48,927 nucleotides of DNA from an uncultured Oscillibacter sp. (GCA_910585245.1 CAJUCO010000004.1:67245-116171); one strand, 5' to 3'; positions 7,927 through 16,988 are shown, counted from the stretch's first letter. The notes: a model not told the origin generated them from the sequence alone. Program-made: numbers and translations.

Positions 7927-9318
7927 TCAGAATTGGGCGTAGATGAAGGGATGGAAGTTGCTGCCCGCCGCCGCCAGAAGGCAGAGGACGAACAGCGCCG
8001 CCGCCCCGGCGAAAGAGGAGAACTCCAGCCACCGGCCGCCCAGACGCTTTTTTAACCAGGGCCCCAGAGGGAGGCTTCCCAGCACCCCCGCTCCCATGGC
8101 GCACCACACCGCGGGGCTGATTTGTTCAATGGCCAGAGTGGAGGCGGGGGAGGGGGCAAAGCCGGTGAACATGGCCCGGAGTACCGTCAGGGCCTCTTCC
8201 ACGGAGGCCGCCCGGAAAACCACAAAGCCCACACACACCGCCAGCAAAGTGTACACGTGCCCCAGACAGCGGACCAGGGGCTTTTCCCGGAGCTTCTTTG
8301 TGGGAAGGGCGCTTTCCAGGGCGGAGAGCAACCCGTGCCATGCGCCCCAGAGGACAAAGGTCCAGCTGGCCCCGTGCCACAGTCCGCAAAGGAGAAAGAC
8401 CACCGCCTTGTTCAGACACTTCCGGGCCGTCCCCTGCCGTCCGCCCCCCAGGGGGATGTATAGATAATCCCGGAACCAGAAGGAAAGAGACCGGTGCCAG
8501 CGCCTCCAGAACTCGGTGATGGAGGCGGAGATGTAAGGGTAGTCAAAGTTCTCCGGCGTCTCGAAGCCAAAGAGGGTTCCAAGACCAATGGCCATATCGG
8601 AGTAACCGGAGAAGTCGAAGTAAATTTGCAATGTGTAGGCGACTGCGCCCAGCCAGGCCAGGGAGAAATGCAAACCCTCCCCCAGGGAGAAGGCGGAGTT
8701 TACCGCCGTGGCAACCGTCTCGGAGAGGAGCGCCTTCTTTGCAAAGCCCACAATGAAACGCCGGAGGCCCTTGGCGGCCTGCTCCGGGCTGACCCGCGGG
8801 CACTCCAGTCCCTGGGCGAACTGAGGAAAGCGGGAGATGGGGCCGGAGATCACCTGAGGGAAAAAGGCGATGTAGAGAAATACATCGGAAAAGCGGCAGG
8901 TCCCGGCACTTTCATCCCGGTAGACATCGACAGCATAGGACATGGCTTTAAACGTGAAAAAGGAGACGCCCAAGGGCGCCAGCAGGCCAACGGCGGGAAG
9001 GTCCGTTCTGAAAAGGCGGTTTATACTGCCGGTAAAGAAGTCCAGATATTTGAAGGTTCCCAACAAAAGAAGGTGGAAGGCCAGAGTGCAGGCCAGCAGG
9101 GCTTTTCGGTTACGAACCCTGGGTATGAAAAAACCGGCAGCGTAACTTACGGCGGCGGACAGCAAAAGACAGGGGAGCCCCTGCCACTGCCCACAGGCGT
9201 AAAAGAACAGACTGACGGCGATGAGTAGATATTTTCTTCCCCGGCCGGAAAACGGCAGGCTGAGCAACCATGCCGCCGGGAAGAAAAAGAACAAAAATGG
9301 TGCGGAATGAAAAGCCAT
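7927..9318 (-). CDS. MBOAT family membrane O-acyltransferase (AlgI/DltB-like)
   Basis: Polytopic membrane protein that should move acyl (probably acetyl) groups from a cytoplasmic donor across the membrane. About ten hydrophobic segments; length 463 is typical for AlgI-like proteins. The MBOAT signature is present: a central PxxFxxFSGPI-like block (FPQVISGPISRFPQF), the DYLYIPLGGGR loop, and the catalytic His in LCGLWHGASWTF followed by WGAWHG. First gene of the envelope operon: a good promoter lies 64 bases upstream on the minus strand. AlgI-like fits better than DltB because no dltA/C/D gene is near and an AlgX-like partner follows directly. Confidence 0.92.
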   Translation of the reverse strand: MAFHSAPFLFFFFPAAWLLSLPFSGRGRKYLLIAVSLFFYACGQWQGLPCLLLSAAVSYAAGFFIPRVRNRKALLACTLAFHLLLLGTFKYLDFFTGSINRLFRTDLPAVGLLAPLGVSFFTFKAMSYAVDVYRDESAGTCRFSDVFLYIAFFPQVISGPISRFPQFAQGLECPRVSPEQAAKGLRRFIVGFAKKALLSETVATAVNSAFSLGEGLHFSLAWLGAVAYTLQIYFDFSGYSDMAIGLGTLFGFETPENFDYPYISASITEFWRRWHRSLSFWFRDYLYIPLGGGRQGTARKCLNKAVVFLLCGLWHGASWTFVLWGAWHGLLSALESALPTKKLREKPLVRCLGHVYTLLAVCVGFVVFRAASVEEALTVLRAMFTGFAPSPASTLAIEQISPAVWCAMGAGVLGSLPLGPWLKKRLGGRWLEFSSFAGAAALFVLCLLAAAGSNFHPFIYAQF

Positions 9319-9388
9319 GCGAACACCAACTCCTAATTAAAGAAAGTTCCTGCCGGCCGGACAGGAAAATTGTGTCGAATCTATGAAG

Positions 9389-9416
9389 ATTATACACCCC
9401 TCGGAAGAAAAGTCAA
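9389..9416 (-). promoter_or_regulatory. Sigma-A type promoter of the envelope operon
   Basis: On the minus strand, TTGACT (9411-9416) and TATAAT (9389-9394) are separated by 16 bases. Transcription would begin near 9382 and leave a leader of about 60 bases before the MBOAT start. Confidence 0.75.
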
Positions 9417-9480
9417 GGTGCAAGCGCATCAATGGTGAATTTGAGGGAGATTTTGGCCCCTTGCGTAGGAAAAATCCAAA

Positions 9481-9512
9481 GCGGCGGCGACGGTTTGAAC
9501 CGCCGCCGCCGT
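9481..9512 (-). terminator. Terminator after icd
   Basis: A 15-bp GC-rich stem (9481-9495 with 9498-9512) with one A-C mismatch and an outer G-U pair. On the minus strand a T-rich tract follows. Starts 14 bases after the icd stop codon. Confidence 0.8.
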
Positions 9513-9526
9513 TGTCCTGCGCGGGT

Positions 9527-10729
9527 TTAAAGTCTCGCCGCGACGGCGTCCAGGAATTCCTCGCTGTCCACGCCCCGGGCCTGGAATCCCGGCTGCACCA
9601 GAGGGAGCAGGTCCTTCGTCATGACTCCGCTTTCCAGGGTCTGAAGGGATGCGCGCTCCAGCCGCTGGCCAAAGTGAACCAGGTCCCTCAGGTTATCCAG
9701 TTCCCCCCGGCGCTTCAGCGCCCCGGACCAGGCGAAGATGGTGGCCATGGGGTTGGTGGAGGTCTTCTCCCCCTTGAGATAGCGGTAGTAGTGCCGGGTA
9801 ACGGTGCCGTGAGAGGCCTCAAACTCCATGGTTCCGTCGGGAGAGACCAGCACGGAGGTCATCATGGCGAGGCTTCCGAAGGCGGCGGCGATCATGTCGC
9901 TCATCACATCTCCGTCGTAGTTTTTCAGCGCCCAAATGAACCCGCCCTTGGAGCGGATTACCCGAGCCACGGCGTCGTCAATGAGGGTGTAGAAATAGGT
10001 GAGACCCAGCTTTTCAAATTCTACTTTGTAAGAGGCTTCGTACTCCTCTTCAAAGATACGCTTGAACTCCCCGTCGTAGACCTTGGCGATGGTATCCTTG
10101 GTGGAAAACCAGAGGTCCTGCTTCTGGGACAGGGCATACTGGAAGCAGGAGCGGGCAAAGGCCCGGATGCTGTCTTCTTTGTTGTGCTGTCCCTGCCAGA
10201 CGGCGGGGCCGTCCACGGTCTGGACATTCAGCGTCTTTTCCCCGCCGTTTTGGCCCCGGAAGGTCAAAGTGGCCGTTCCCGGCTCCTCTGTGGTCATGTC
10301 CACGGCCTTGTACATATCCCCATAGGCATGGCGGGCAATGGTGATGGGAGCCTCCCAGTTCTTCACCACCGGCCGGATGCAGGGCAGGACAATGGGGGCG
10401 CGGAATGCGGTGCCGTCCAGGATGGCCCGGATGGTGCCGTTGGGAGAGCGCCACATCTCCGTGAGTTCGGGGTACTCCTCCATCCGCTGGCGGTTGGGGG
10501 TGATGGTGGCGCATTTCACCGCCACACCCAGGCGCTTTGTGGCCTGGGCGGCGTCTACGGTGATCTGGTCCTTCGTGGCGTTCCGGCTCAGAAGGCCCAA
10601 ATCGTAGTACTCCGTTTTCAGGTCCACAAAGGGCAGAATCAGCTTCTCTTTTATCATCCCCCAGAGGATGCGGGTCATCTCGTCTCCGTCCATCTCCACC
10701 AGGGGGGTGGTCATCTGAATTTTGTCCAT
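9527..10729 (-). CDS. icd: NADP-dependent isocitrate dehydrogenase
   Basis: Oxidative decarboxylation of isocitrate to 2-oxoglutarate, giving NADPH; cytoplasmic homodimer. The sequence is of the eukaryote-like (type II) form, length 400 versus the usual 400-415. Signatures: EMDGDEMTRILW near the start, CATITPNRQR, the substrate-binding SPNGTIRAILDG, FEASHGTVTRHY, and the C-terminal GVMTKDLL. Metal-binding Asp residues are in the YDGDVMSDMIA region. Third gene of gltA-acn-icd, 78 bases behind acn. The block makes 2-oxoglutarate from oxaloacetate and acetyl-CoA, normally for glutamate synthesis in anaerobes with an incomplete cycle. Confidence 0.96.
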   Translation of the reverse strand: MDKIQMTTPLVEMDGDEMTRILWGMIKEKLILPFVDLKTEYYDLGLLSRNATKDQITVDAAQATKRLGVAVKCATITPNRQRMEEYPELTEMWRSPNGTIRAILDGTAFRAPIVLPCIRPVVKNWEAPITIARHAYGDMYKAVDMTTEEPGTATLTFRGQNGGEKTLNVQTVDGPAVWQGQHNKEDSIRAFARSCFQYALSQKQDLWFSTKDTIAKVYDGEFKRIFEEEYEASYKVEFEKLGLTYFYTLIDDAVARVIRSKGGFIWALKNYDGDVMSDMIAAAFGSLAMMTSVLVSPDGTMEFEASHGTVTRHYYRYLKGEKTSTNPMATIFAWSGALKRRGELDNLRDLVHFGQRLERASLQTLESGVMTKDLLPLVQPGFQARGVDSEEFLDAVAARL

Positions 10730-10807
10730 AAATAAAGCCTCGCTTATCCGTAATCACCGGCGCCTTGCCTGTGTCCAATACCGGCGGCGCGCGTCCGTGT
10801 TCTTGAT

Positions 10808-13051
10808 TCAGGAAAAAGAGTCCGCCCGCTTGGCATAATAGTTCATGAGACAGCCGTCCAGAAGGATCTCCCGCTCCTCCGCCGTCAGGGCCCGGATATG
10901 GAGCGTAATGTCCTCCTCGCCGCCGTCCGCTTTCAGGACCTTGGCGGAAATATCCTCCCGGCCTTTTTCAATGGCGGCGCGGATATTGGGGACAAACACG
11001 CAGTCTCCGGCTTCATAGGGGAAGGGGACCTCTTTGTCCAAAGTGAAGGGCAAAATGCCCCAATTGATGCAGTTGGAGCGGTAGCGTTTGGTGGCAAACT
11101 CATAGCAGATGTTGGCGAAGCCTCCCAGCACCTTCTGGCAGCTGGCGGCCTGTTCCCGGGCGGAGCCGTCGCCGGGGCGGTTGGCAAAGACGCAGGTGCC
11201 GAATTGAGTGTCCTCCGCCCTGGCGCCGCAGCGGTTCAACAGGGTTTGCAGCTTCTTGGGCGTTTCGCCCGCCAGCCGTTTGGACTCCAGCTCCGCCACT
11301 GCCTTGGCCCGTCCCACATAGGCGGGCTCCCGGCGGGACAGCGTAAACTCCGCCAGCCGCAGGGGATTGGAGCGGTAAGAGGAGGTTTCACCGGAGGGAA
11401 TCAACTCGTCGGTGGTGGTCACGCTGTCCCGGAGGACCGCAGCCAGTTCCACCAGCAGATTCTGGGCCAGGGGCTGCATCTGGGGCCAGTCGGTGATGTT
11501 GGGGCCCAGAATCAAATCCGTGTCCGGCTGAGGACCTGCCTTCCATCCGTTGTAGACCCGCTTTTCATAAACGCCGGCGTCAAAGTGATAGGTGTGCCGG
11601 ATAGGTTCGTATTCCATCTCGGTGGCGGGGGTAATCTTCCCGCCGTTTCGGGCCGTGGCGGCGATGGACCGGGCGTCCATCAGGCACACGGCGGCAAACT
11701 GGCCCTCTCCGGGCTTGGAGCCCTCCCGGTTGGGGAAGTTCCTTGTGGTGTGCCGGAGGCTCAGGCCGTTGTGAGCGGGCACGTCCCCCGCGCCAAAGCA
11801 GGGCCCGCAGAAGCTGGGCTTGAGAACCGCGCCGCTTTGCAGCAGGTCCGCCGTGGCTCCGATTTTCGTCAGCTCCAGGCTGACGGGGATGCTGGTGGGG
11901 TACACGTCCAAGGAGAAGTACCCGTCGCCGCAGCTGCCGCCCCGGAGGATGTCCGCCGCCTCGGTGATGTTGTCAAAGAGCCCCCCGGCGCACCCGGCGA
12001 TGACGCCCTGATCCGCCCAGACGCCGCCGTCCCGAACCTTCCGGGCCAGATCTACGCGGGCTTTTGGATAGCGCTTCCGGGCGTCGTCCTCCACCTTTGC
12101 CAGGAGCTCCGGCGCGTTGTCGAGAAATTCCCGGATGGTCCAGGCGTTGGAGGGGTGAAAGGGCAGGGCAATCATGGGCTCAATCTCAGAGAGGTCCAGC
12201 TGGATGTACTTATCATACCAGGCTAAGTTGCCGGGATGGAGCTCGAAAAAGAGCTCTCCCCGCCGGTGGGCGTTGTAAAAGCCCTGGGTCTCCCCGTCGG
12301 TCTCCCAGATGGAGGAGAGGCAGGTGGTCTCCGTGGTCATAACGTCGACTCCGTTCCGGAAGTCGATGGGCAAAGAGGCGATTCCCGGTCCGGCAAATTC
12401 CAAAACGCAGTTATTCACAAAGCCGCTTTCAAAGGTGGCCTTTACCAAGGCGATGGCCACGTCATGGGGTCCCACGCCCCGCTTGGGCGCGCCGGTGAGG
12501 TGGACCAGAACCACCGATGGGTACGGCACGTCCCAGGTGTTTTTCAAAAGCTGCTTGCAAAGCTCCGGCCCGCCCTCGCCCACGGCCATGGTTCCCAGGG
12601 CCCCGTAGCGGGTGTGGGAATCGGAACCCAGGATCATGTTCCCGCAGCCTGTCAGCTGCTCCCGGGCGTAAGAGTGGATGACGCTTTGGTTGGCGGGGAC
12701 GTAGATTCCGCCGTATTTCCGGGCGGCGGAGAGGCCAAAGACGTGGTCGTCTTCATTGATGGTGCCTCCCACGGCGCAAAGGGAGTTGTGGCAGTTGGTC
12801 AGGGCATAGGGAAGGGGGAACTCCCGCAAACCGGAGGCCCGGGCCTGCTGAATAATGCCCACATAGGTGATATCGTGGCTGGCCATGGCGTCAAAACGGA
12901 TTTGTAGCCGTTCGGGGTCGCCGGAGACGCTGTGGGCCTGAAGAATGCTCCAGGCCAGGGTCCGTTTCCGCCCCTCCTGGGGAGAGATGGGGGCGGTGGG
13001 GTGCAAAACGCCCTCCGAGAGGAAGACGCCGCCTTCGTGAAGGGTGATCAT
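10808..13051 (-). CDS. acn: Aconitate hydratase (747-residue clostridial type)
   Basis: Interconverts citrate and isocitrate using a [4Fe-4S] cluster. Cluster Cys ligands are visible in IAGCAGGLFDN and in the SFCGPCFGAGD motif. Other family marks: the early QIRFDAMASHDITYVG region, GSDSHTRYGALGTMAVGEGG, and the swivel domain towards the C-terminus (CINWGILPF). The length of 747 is closer to the shorter mitochondrial-like or 'hydratase' members than to the 890-residue AcnA. Ribosome site AGGAGG lies 8 bases before the ATG. Lies between gltA (120 bases upstream) and icd (78 bases downstream), which supports citrate rather than another hydroxyacid as substrate. Confidence 0.93.
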   Translation of the reverse strand: MITLHEGGVFLSEGVLHPTAPISPQEGRKRTLAWSILQAHSVSGDPERLQIRFDAMASHDITYVGIIQQARASGLREFPLPYALTNCHNSLCAVGGTINEDDHVFGLSAARKYGGIYVPANQSVIHSYAREQLTGCGNMILGSDSHTRYGALGTMAVGEGGPELCKQLLKNTWDVPYPSVVLVHLTGAPKRGVGPHDVAIALVKATFESGFVNNCVLEFAGPGIASLPIDFRNGVDVMTTETTCLSSIWETDGETQGFYNAHRRGELFFELHPGNLAWYDKYIQLDLSEIEPMIALPFHPSNAWTIREFLDNAPELLAKVEDDARKRYPKARVDLARKVRDGGVWADQGVIAGCAGGLFDNITEAADILRGGSCGDGYFSLDVYPTSIPVSLELTKIGATADLLQSGAVLKPSFCGPCFGAGDVPAHNGLSLRHTTRNFPNREGSKPGEGQFAAVCLMDARSIAATARNGGKITPATEMEYEPIRHTYHFDAGVYEKRVYNGWKAGPQPDTDLILGPNITDWPQMQPLAQNLLVELAAVLRDSVTTTDELIPSGETSSYRSNPLRLAEFTLSRREPAYVGRAKAVAELESKRLAGETPKKLQTLLNRCGARAEDTQFGTCVFANRPGDGSAREQAASCQKVLGGFANICYEFATKRYRSNCINWGILPFTLDKEVPFPYEAGDCVFVPNIRAAIEKGREDISAKVLKADGGEEDITLHIRALTAEEREILLDGCLMNYYAKRADSFS

Positions 13052-13097
13052 AGCGGAAACCTCCTGAGATAAAATGAGAGATGGTGGGGACGCATTT

Positions 13098-13138
13098 GCG
13101 CCTTCGTTTGCCGCCAGCGGCGGGGAAACGCAGGCGCC
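13098..13138 (-). other. Intercistronic hairpin between gltA and acn
   Basis: Interrupted palindrome: GCGCC, CGTTT and CCGCC blocks each pair with their complements across a short AGC loop. No T run follows on the minus strand, so it is more likely a processing or stability hairpin than a terminator. It lies in the 120-base gap between the gltA stop and the acn start. Confidence 0.5.
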
Positions 13139-13171
13139 GGACGTTCAAAGACGGCTGCCGGGAGAGCCGGG

Positions 13172-14578
13172 TTACCTGTCCGAAAGAGGCACATAGGGCG
13201 CCCGTTTGCAAATGGTCTTGTAAGCGGGGCGGATGATCCGGGGGTCCTCGGCGCAGCATTCTTCAATCCGGTGGGCGCACCAACCGGGCATACGGGCGGT
13301 GGCGAAAATGGCGGTGTACAGGTCCGTGGGGATGCCCAGCAGCTTGTAGACAAAGCCGGAGTACAGATCCACGTTGGCGCAGATGGGCTTGTCAGAACCC
13401 CGGATCTCCTGGAAAACGCCTGGGGCCAGCCGTTCCACGGACTCGATCAGGTCCAGCTCGTCCACCATGCCCTTCTTCTCCGCAAGATGCCGGGAGAACT
13501 GCTTGAGGATCTCCGCCCGGGGGTCGGAGAGGGTGTAGACCGCGTGGCCCATGCCGTAAATGAGGCCGGTGCCGTCTCCCAGCTCCCGCTGAAGAATGCG
13601 GACCAGCTGATCTTTGACCTGGCCGTCGTCTTTCCAGTCCCGGACGGCGTTTTTCAAATACCGCATCATCTCCACCACCTTGACGTTGGCTCCGCCGTGG
13701 CGGAAGCCCTTCAGCGCGCCTACGGCGGCGGCAATAGAGGAGTAAAAATCCGTCCCGGAGGAGGTGAGGACCCGGCAGGCGAAGGTGGAGTTGTTACCGC
13801 CGCCGTGCTCCGCGTGGAGAATCATACAAAGATCCAGGAGCTTGGCCTCGTCGTCGTCAAATTTTGTGTCCTTGCGCAGGGAGTAGAGGAAATTCTGAGC
13901 CACGCTCATGTCCGTCCGGGGCCGGTGGAGGTAGAGGCTGTCCTTGTCGAAATAGTGGCATTTGGCGGCGTAGGAGTGAGCCACAATGGTGGGTGTCCGG
14001 GCCACCATGCGGAAGGACTTGAAAAGCTCGTTTTCCAGACTTCGGTTCTCTGCCTCGCCGTCGTGGGAGTGGAGGGCCAGAATGCAGCTGGAGAGCTTGT
14101 TCATGATATTTTTGTTGGGGGAGCGGAGGATCATATCCTCGGAAAAGTAGCTGGGCAGCTGGCTCCACCGGGCCATGAGGTACTGAAAATCCTCCAGCTG
14201 GGAGGCGGTGGGCAGTTGGCCGAAGAGGAGGAGGTACACCGTTTCCTCAAAGCCGAAGCGGTCTTCCCGGATGCACTGTTGGATAAGGTCGTGGATGCTG
14301 ATGCCCCGGTAAAAAAGCCGGCCCTTTCGGGGAATCTTCTCTCCGTCCACCAAGTCATATCCGTCCACGTCGCCGATGCTGGTGACACCGGCAATGACGC
14401 CGGTTCCGTTGGGGTAGCGGAGCCCTCGAAGGACGTCGCTGTCGGTCCGGCTGGAAGTTGGGAAAATGTCGTTGTCCCGGATAAAGTCCTCAGACCCGCT
14501 GACAAAGGAGAGGGAGGACTCAATAAGCTCCTGGTGCCGGAGCATCCGGTGTAGGTCTCGCTCGGTTTTATAAGACAT
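13172..14578 (-). CDS. gltA: Citrate synthase
   Basis: Condenses acetyl-CoA and oxaloacetate to citrate. Start chosen at ATG 14578 (MSYKTERDLH), preceded by AAAGGCGGG; two upstream in-frame ATGs (14599, 14641) have no ribosome site. Product 468 residues. The catalytic triad can be read in order: His in LHAEHGGGNNSTF, His in YGMGHAVYTLSDPR, Asp in CANVDLYSGFVY, with the substrate Arg in ARMPGWCAHRIEE. First gene of the gltA-acn-icd operon behind a strong promoter at 14657-14685. The order of the three genes is the order of the reactions. Confidence 0.95.
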   Translation of the reverse strand: MSYKTERDLHRMLRHQELIESSLSFVSGSEDFIRDNDIFPTSSRTDSDVLRGLRYPNGTGVIAGVTSIGDVDGYDLVDGEKIPRKGRLFYRGISIHDLIQQCIREDRFGFEETVYLLLFGQLPTASQLEDFQYLMARWSQLPSYFSEDMILRSPNKNIMNKLSSCILALHSHDGEAENRSLENELFKSFRMVARTPTIVAHSYAAKCHYFDKDSLYLHRPRTDMSVAQNFLYSLRKDTKFDDDEAKLLDLCMILHAEHGGGNNSTFACRVLTSSGTDFYSSIAAAVGALKGFRHGGANVKVVEMMRYLKNAVRDWKDDGQVKDQLVRILQRELGDGTGLIYGMGHAVYTLSDPRAEILKQFSRHLAEKKGMVDELDLIESVERLAPGVFQEIRGSDKPICANVDLYSGFVYKLLGIPTDLYTAIFATARMPGWCAHRIEECCAEDPRIIRPAYKTICKRAPYVPLSDR

Positions 14579-14656
14579 AGTTGAAACCCGCCTTTTCATA
14601 TAGAGAGTCGACGGGCCGCCGCCAAAAACAGGCGGGGCCATCCGGAGATTTTATTT

Positions 14657-14685
14657 ATTATAATGGATTTCCCGGCCTTTTTCAA
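14657..14685 (-). promoter_or_regulatory. Sigma-A promoter of gltA-acn-icd
   Basis: Minus strand TTGAAA (14680-14685), 17-base spacer, TATAAT (14657-14662). About 75 bases upstream of the chosen gltA start. Confidence 0.8.
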
Positions 14686-14813
14686 TGACACAATCACCGA
14701 TTATCCAGGGGCCTTGCCGGTAAAAACTGACTTTTTCAGCGGCGTGGATTTCTTCAAACAAGTTCTTGCTCCCCGCAAACAGTTGTGGGAACAGGTTTTT
14801 TTGAGAAAAGGGC

Positions 14814-14842
14814 TTCCTTTTCCAAACCGGCTATGATATACT
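14814..14842 (+). promoter_or_regulatory. Weak promoter candidate for the chemoreceptor operon
   Basis: TATACT (14837-14842) with TTCCTT 17 bases upstream. The -35 box is poor, so an activator or another sigma factor may be needed; no sigma-D (motility) box was recognised. Confidence 0.4.
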
Positions 14843-14864
14843 AATCAAGTAAAGTTTTTCCCGC

Positions 14865-14900
14865 TTACCGGAAGGGCGCTCTGTGGCGCTTTTCCGGTAA
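14865..14900 (+). promoter_or_regulatory. Stable 5' leader hairpin before the chemoreceptor gene
   Basis: TTACCGGAAGGGCGC pairs with 14886-14900 as a continuous 15-bp RNA stem with two G-U pairs and a TCTGTG loop. No T run follows. It lies about 25 bases after the candidate -10 box and 57 bases before the start codon, so it would be in the 5' untranslated region. Confidence 0.6.
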
Positions 14901-14957
14901 ACCGGGTGGACTTTTCTTATGTCTTTGCAAATATTTCGATAAAGGAGAGAATGGAAG

Positions 14958-16988
14958 GTGTCCTGGAAAAAGGGAGATTCCCGTGGCCGGGAGATGAAAA
15001 GAAGTCTCAACGGCAGAATCTTGAGAAGCACGACGCTCAATATTTTGGTGTTGGTGATTGTGTGTTGTGTGATTATGGCGGCGGCCATGCAGTCCCTGGC
15101 CAATAGCATCCTTTTGGACAGTTTGCAGCCCATGGCCCGTCAGTCGGCCAAGACGGTAGAGGCCAATATTCATATGCTGGCGGACCGGATGATGACCATT
15201 GCGGGAGATCCCCGCATGAGCGCGGAGGCCGCCGCCGGTCCCGAGACCCAGGCGGCGGACCCGGGAGCTCTTCGGGCAAACCGGGATGCGGTATTGACCG
15301 AGGCCGCGGAAATCTACGAGCTGTACTCCATTGGCCTGTACGGCCTGGACGGGCGTCTGGTCCAGGGAACCGGCGGGACCGTGGAGCGCCTGGACGACGG
15401 TTTTTTCGCTCTGCTTCAGGAGACGGATAACCTGACCACCGACGCCTCCACCAGGTTCCAGGACCGGCTGGGCATCACCATGGGGATGCCGGTGAAAGAG
15501 AACGGGGAAACCGCGCTGTATGTGGTGGGCGTTTACAAATACGACACCTTGGACGATGTGATCAGAAGCATTAATCTGGGCCGGCACGGCATGGCCTACA
15601 TGGTCAACCACACGGGGGGAGCTGTCACCGGACACCCGGACCAGTCGTTGGTCCTTTCCGGTAGTACCATGATGCAGCTCAGCGGTGGAAACCAGGAGGC
15701 CGTCAACCGGGTGACCAGCGACGAGACCGGCGCGGCGGAGTACCCCGTGGACGGGCAGAATATGCTGGTGGCCTTTTCTCCTGTCCGGGGAACCCAGTGG
15801 TCTTTGGTAATTCAGGTTCCCAAATCGGACTACGGCTCCTATATCAACGGCGCCATGTTGGTGGCGGTTCTGGCCACCCTGGCGGTGCTGGTCATTTCCA
15901 TTTTGCTGGTGCTGCAACTGGCCCGGTCCATCTCCCGCCCGGTGAAGAGCGTGACGGAGCGGATGGTGTCCCTCTCCGGCGGAGACCTGCACACGGAAGT
16001 GGCTCAGGTGCGCTCCGGAGATGAGCTGGAGGTTCTAACCCGGACCCTGGAAGAAACGGTGGAGAGTGTCAACCGCTACATATTGGACATTCAGCAGGTG
16101 CTGACCCAGGTGGCGGAGGGGAACTTATCTGCAAACCCCCAGGTGGAGTACAAGGGGGATTTCGCCTTGATTCGAAGCAGCCTTGGCACCATTCTCCAAT
16201 CTATGAATGGGACCATCGCAGGCTTTGGAGAGGCTGCGGGGCGGTTGGCGGAGATGAGCGAGGAGCTCAACGGCCAGTCGGGACAGCTGCATCAGGCCTC
16301 CGTGGAGCAGACCCGGTCCACGGAGGAACTGGTGGACGAGGTCTCCCGGGTGAAGGAGCGGCTGAACAGCGTCACGGAGAGCAGCGGCCAGACCAGGGCG
16401 AAAACAGTGGAAATTACCCGGTGCATTCAGGAGGCTAACGACCGCATGGGCGACTTGTCCTCGGCTATGGACGACATCAGCGCCAATGCCCAAAAGATTA
16501 CGCAAATTGCCAAAGCCATTGATGACATAGCCTTCCAGACGGGCATTCTGGCCATCAACGCCTCTGTGGAAGCGGCCAGAGCCGGAAGCGCCGGGAAGGG
16601 CTTCGCGGTGGTGGCCGAGGAGGTGCGGCAGTTGGCCGCCAGAAGCAGCGAGGCCGCCCAGAGTGCCGCAGATATGGTGAGCGGCACCACGGCCATCATC
16701 CAAACCGGCGTGGAGCTGACGGCAGACGCCGCCGGTTCTCTTCAGGATATCTCCGCTGTCTCCAGTGAGATCAGCGATATCACCGACCATTTGGCGGTGG
16801 CGGTCCAAGGACAGGAGAGCGCCCTGGCCGTCATGGAGGAGCGGATTGAGGCCATTGCGTCCATCGCCGAGCGGAATTTGCAAAACGCCGTCGGCACAGA
16901 GCAGGCCAGCGGCCTTCTGGCCAGGGAGGCGGAGTCCCTTCGCTTCCAGGTGAAGAAATTTGTTTTGAGGGGGGGAAGAGACAGATGA
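14958..16988 (+). CDS. Methyl-accepting chemotaxis protein
   Basis: Transmembrane chemoreceptor. Start is GTG at 14958 behind AAAGGAGAG; the next ATG (14994) is less well placed. Membrane segments at about 28-45 and 295-317 flank an extracellular sensor of about 250 residues that looks like a double-Cache domain. HAMP follows (about 318-375, starting at RSISRPVKSV), then the cytoplasmic signalling domain with the hairpin-tip sequence ILAINASVEAARAG followed by KGFAVVAEEVRQLA. Its last four bases overlap the start of the FMN-binding lipoprotein gene (ATGA), so the two are translationally coupled. No cheA/cheW is in the window. Ligand is unknown; the partner suggests an oxidant or an electron acceptor. 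Confidence 0.93.
   Translation: MSWKKGDSRGREMKRSLNGRILRSTTLNILVLVIVCCVIMAAAMQSLANSILLDSLQPMARQSAKTVEANIHMLADRMMTIAGDPRMSAEAAAGPETQAADPGALRANRDAVLTEAAEIYELYSIGLYGLDGRLVQGTGGTVERLDDGFFALLQETDNLTTDASTRFQDRLGITMGMPVKENGETALYVVGVYKYDTLDDVIRSINLGRHGMAYMVNHTGGAVTGHPDQSLVLSGSTMMQLSGGNQEAVNRVTSDETGAAEYPVDGQNMLVAFSPVRGTQWSLVIQVPKSDYGSYINGAMLVAVLATLAVLVISILLVLQLARSISRPVKSVTERMVSLSGGDLHTEVAQVRSGDELEVLTRTLEETVESVNRYILDIQQVLTQVAEGNLSANPQVEYKGDFALIRSSLGTILQSMNGTIAGFGEAAGRLAEMSEELNGQSGQLHQASVEQTRSTEELVDEVSRVKERLNSVTESSGQTRAKTVEITRCIQEANDRMGDLSSAMDDISANAQKITQIAKAIDDIAFQTGILAINASVEAARAGSAGKGFAVVAEEVRQLAARSSEAAQSAADMVSGTTAIIQTGVELTADAAGSLQDISAVSSEISDITDHLAVAVQGQESALAVMEERIEAIASIAERNLQNAVGTEQASGLLAREAESLRFQVKKFVLRGGRDR

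Larger units (their letters stand above)
14579..14957. other. Divergent regulatory region between gltA and the chemoreceptor
   Basis: 379 bases without a gene. Holds the minus-strand gltA promoter (14657-14685), a probable plus-strand promoter (14814-14842) and a stable leader hairpin (14865-14900). Between 14690 and 14810 nothing recognisable was seen. Confidence 0.7.

Noticed and set aside
9383..10735. 450-residue plus-strand frame opposite icd
   Set aside because: Antisense shadow; icd motifs are unambiguous on the minus strand.
10898..12226. 442-residue plus-strand frame opposite acn
   Set aside because: Antisense shadow; no start signal or family resemblance.
13271..14554. 427-residue plus-strand frame opposite gltA
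   Set aside because: Antisense shadow of citrate synthase.
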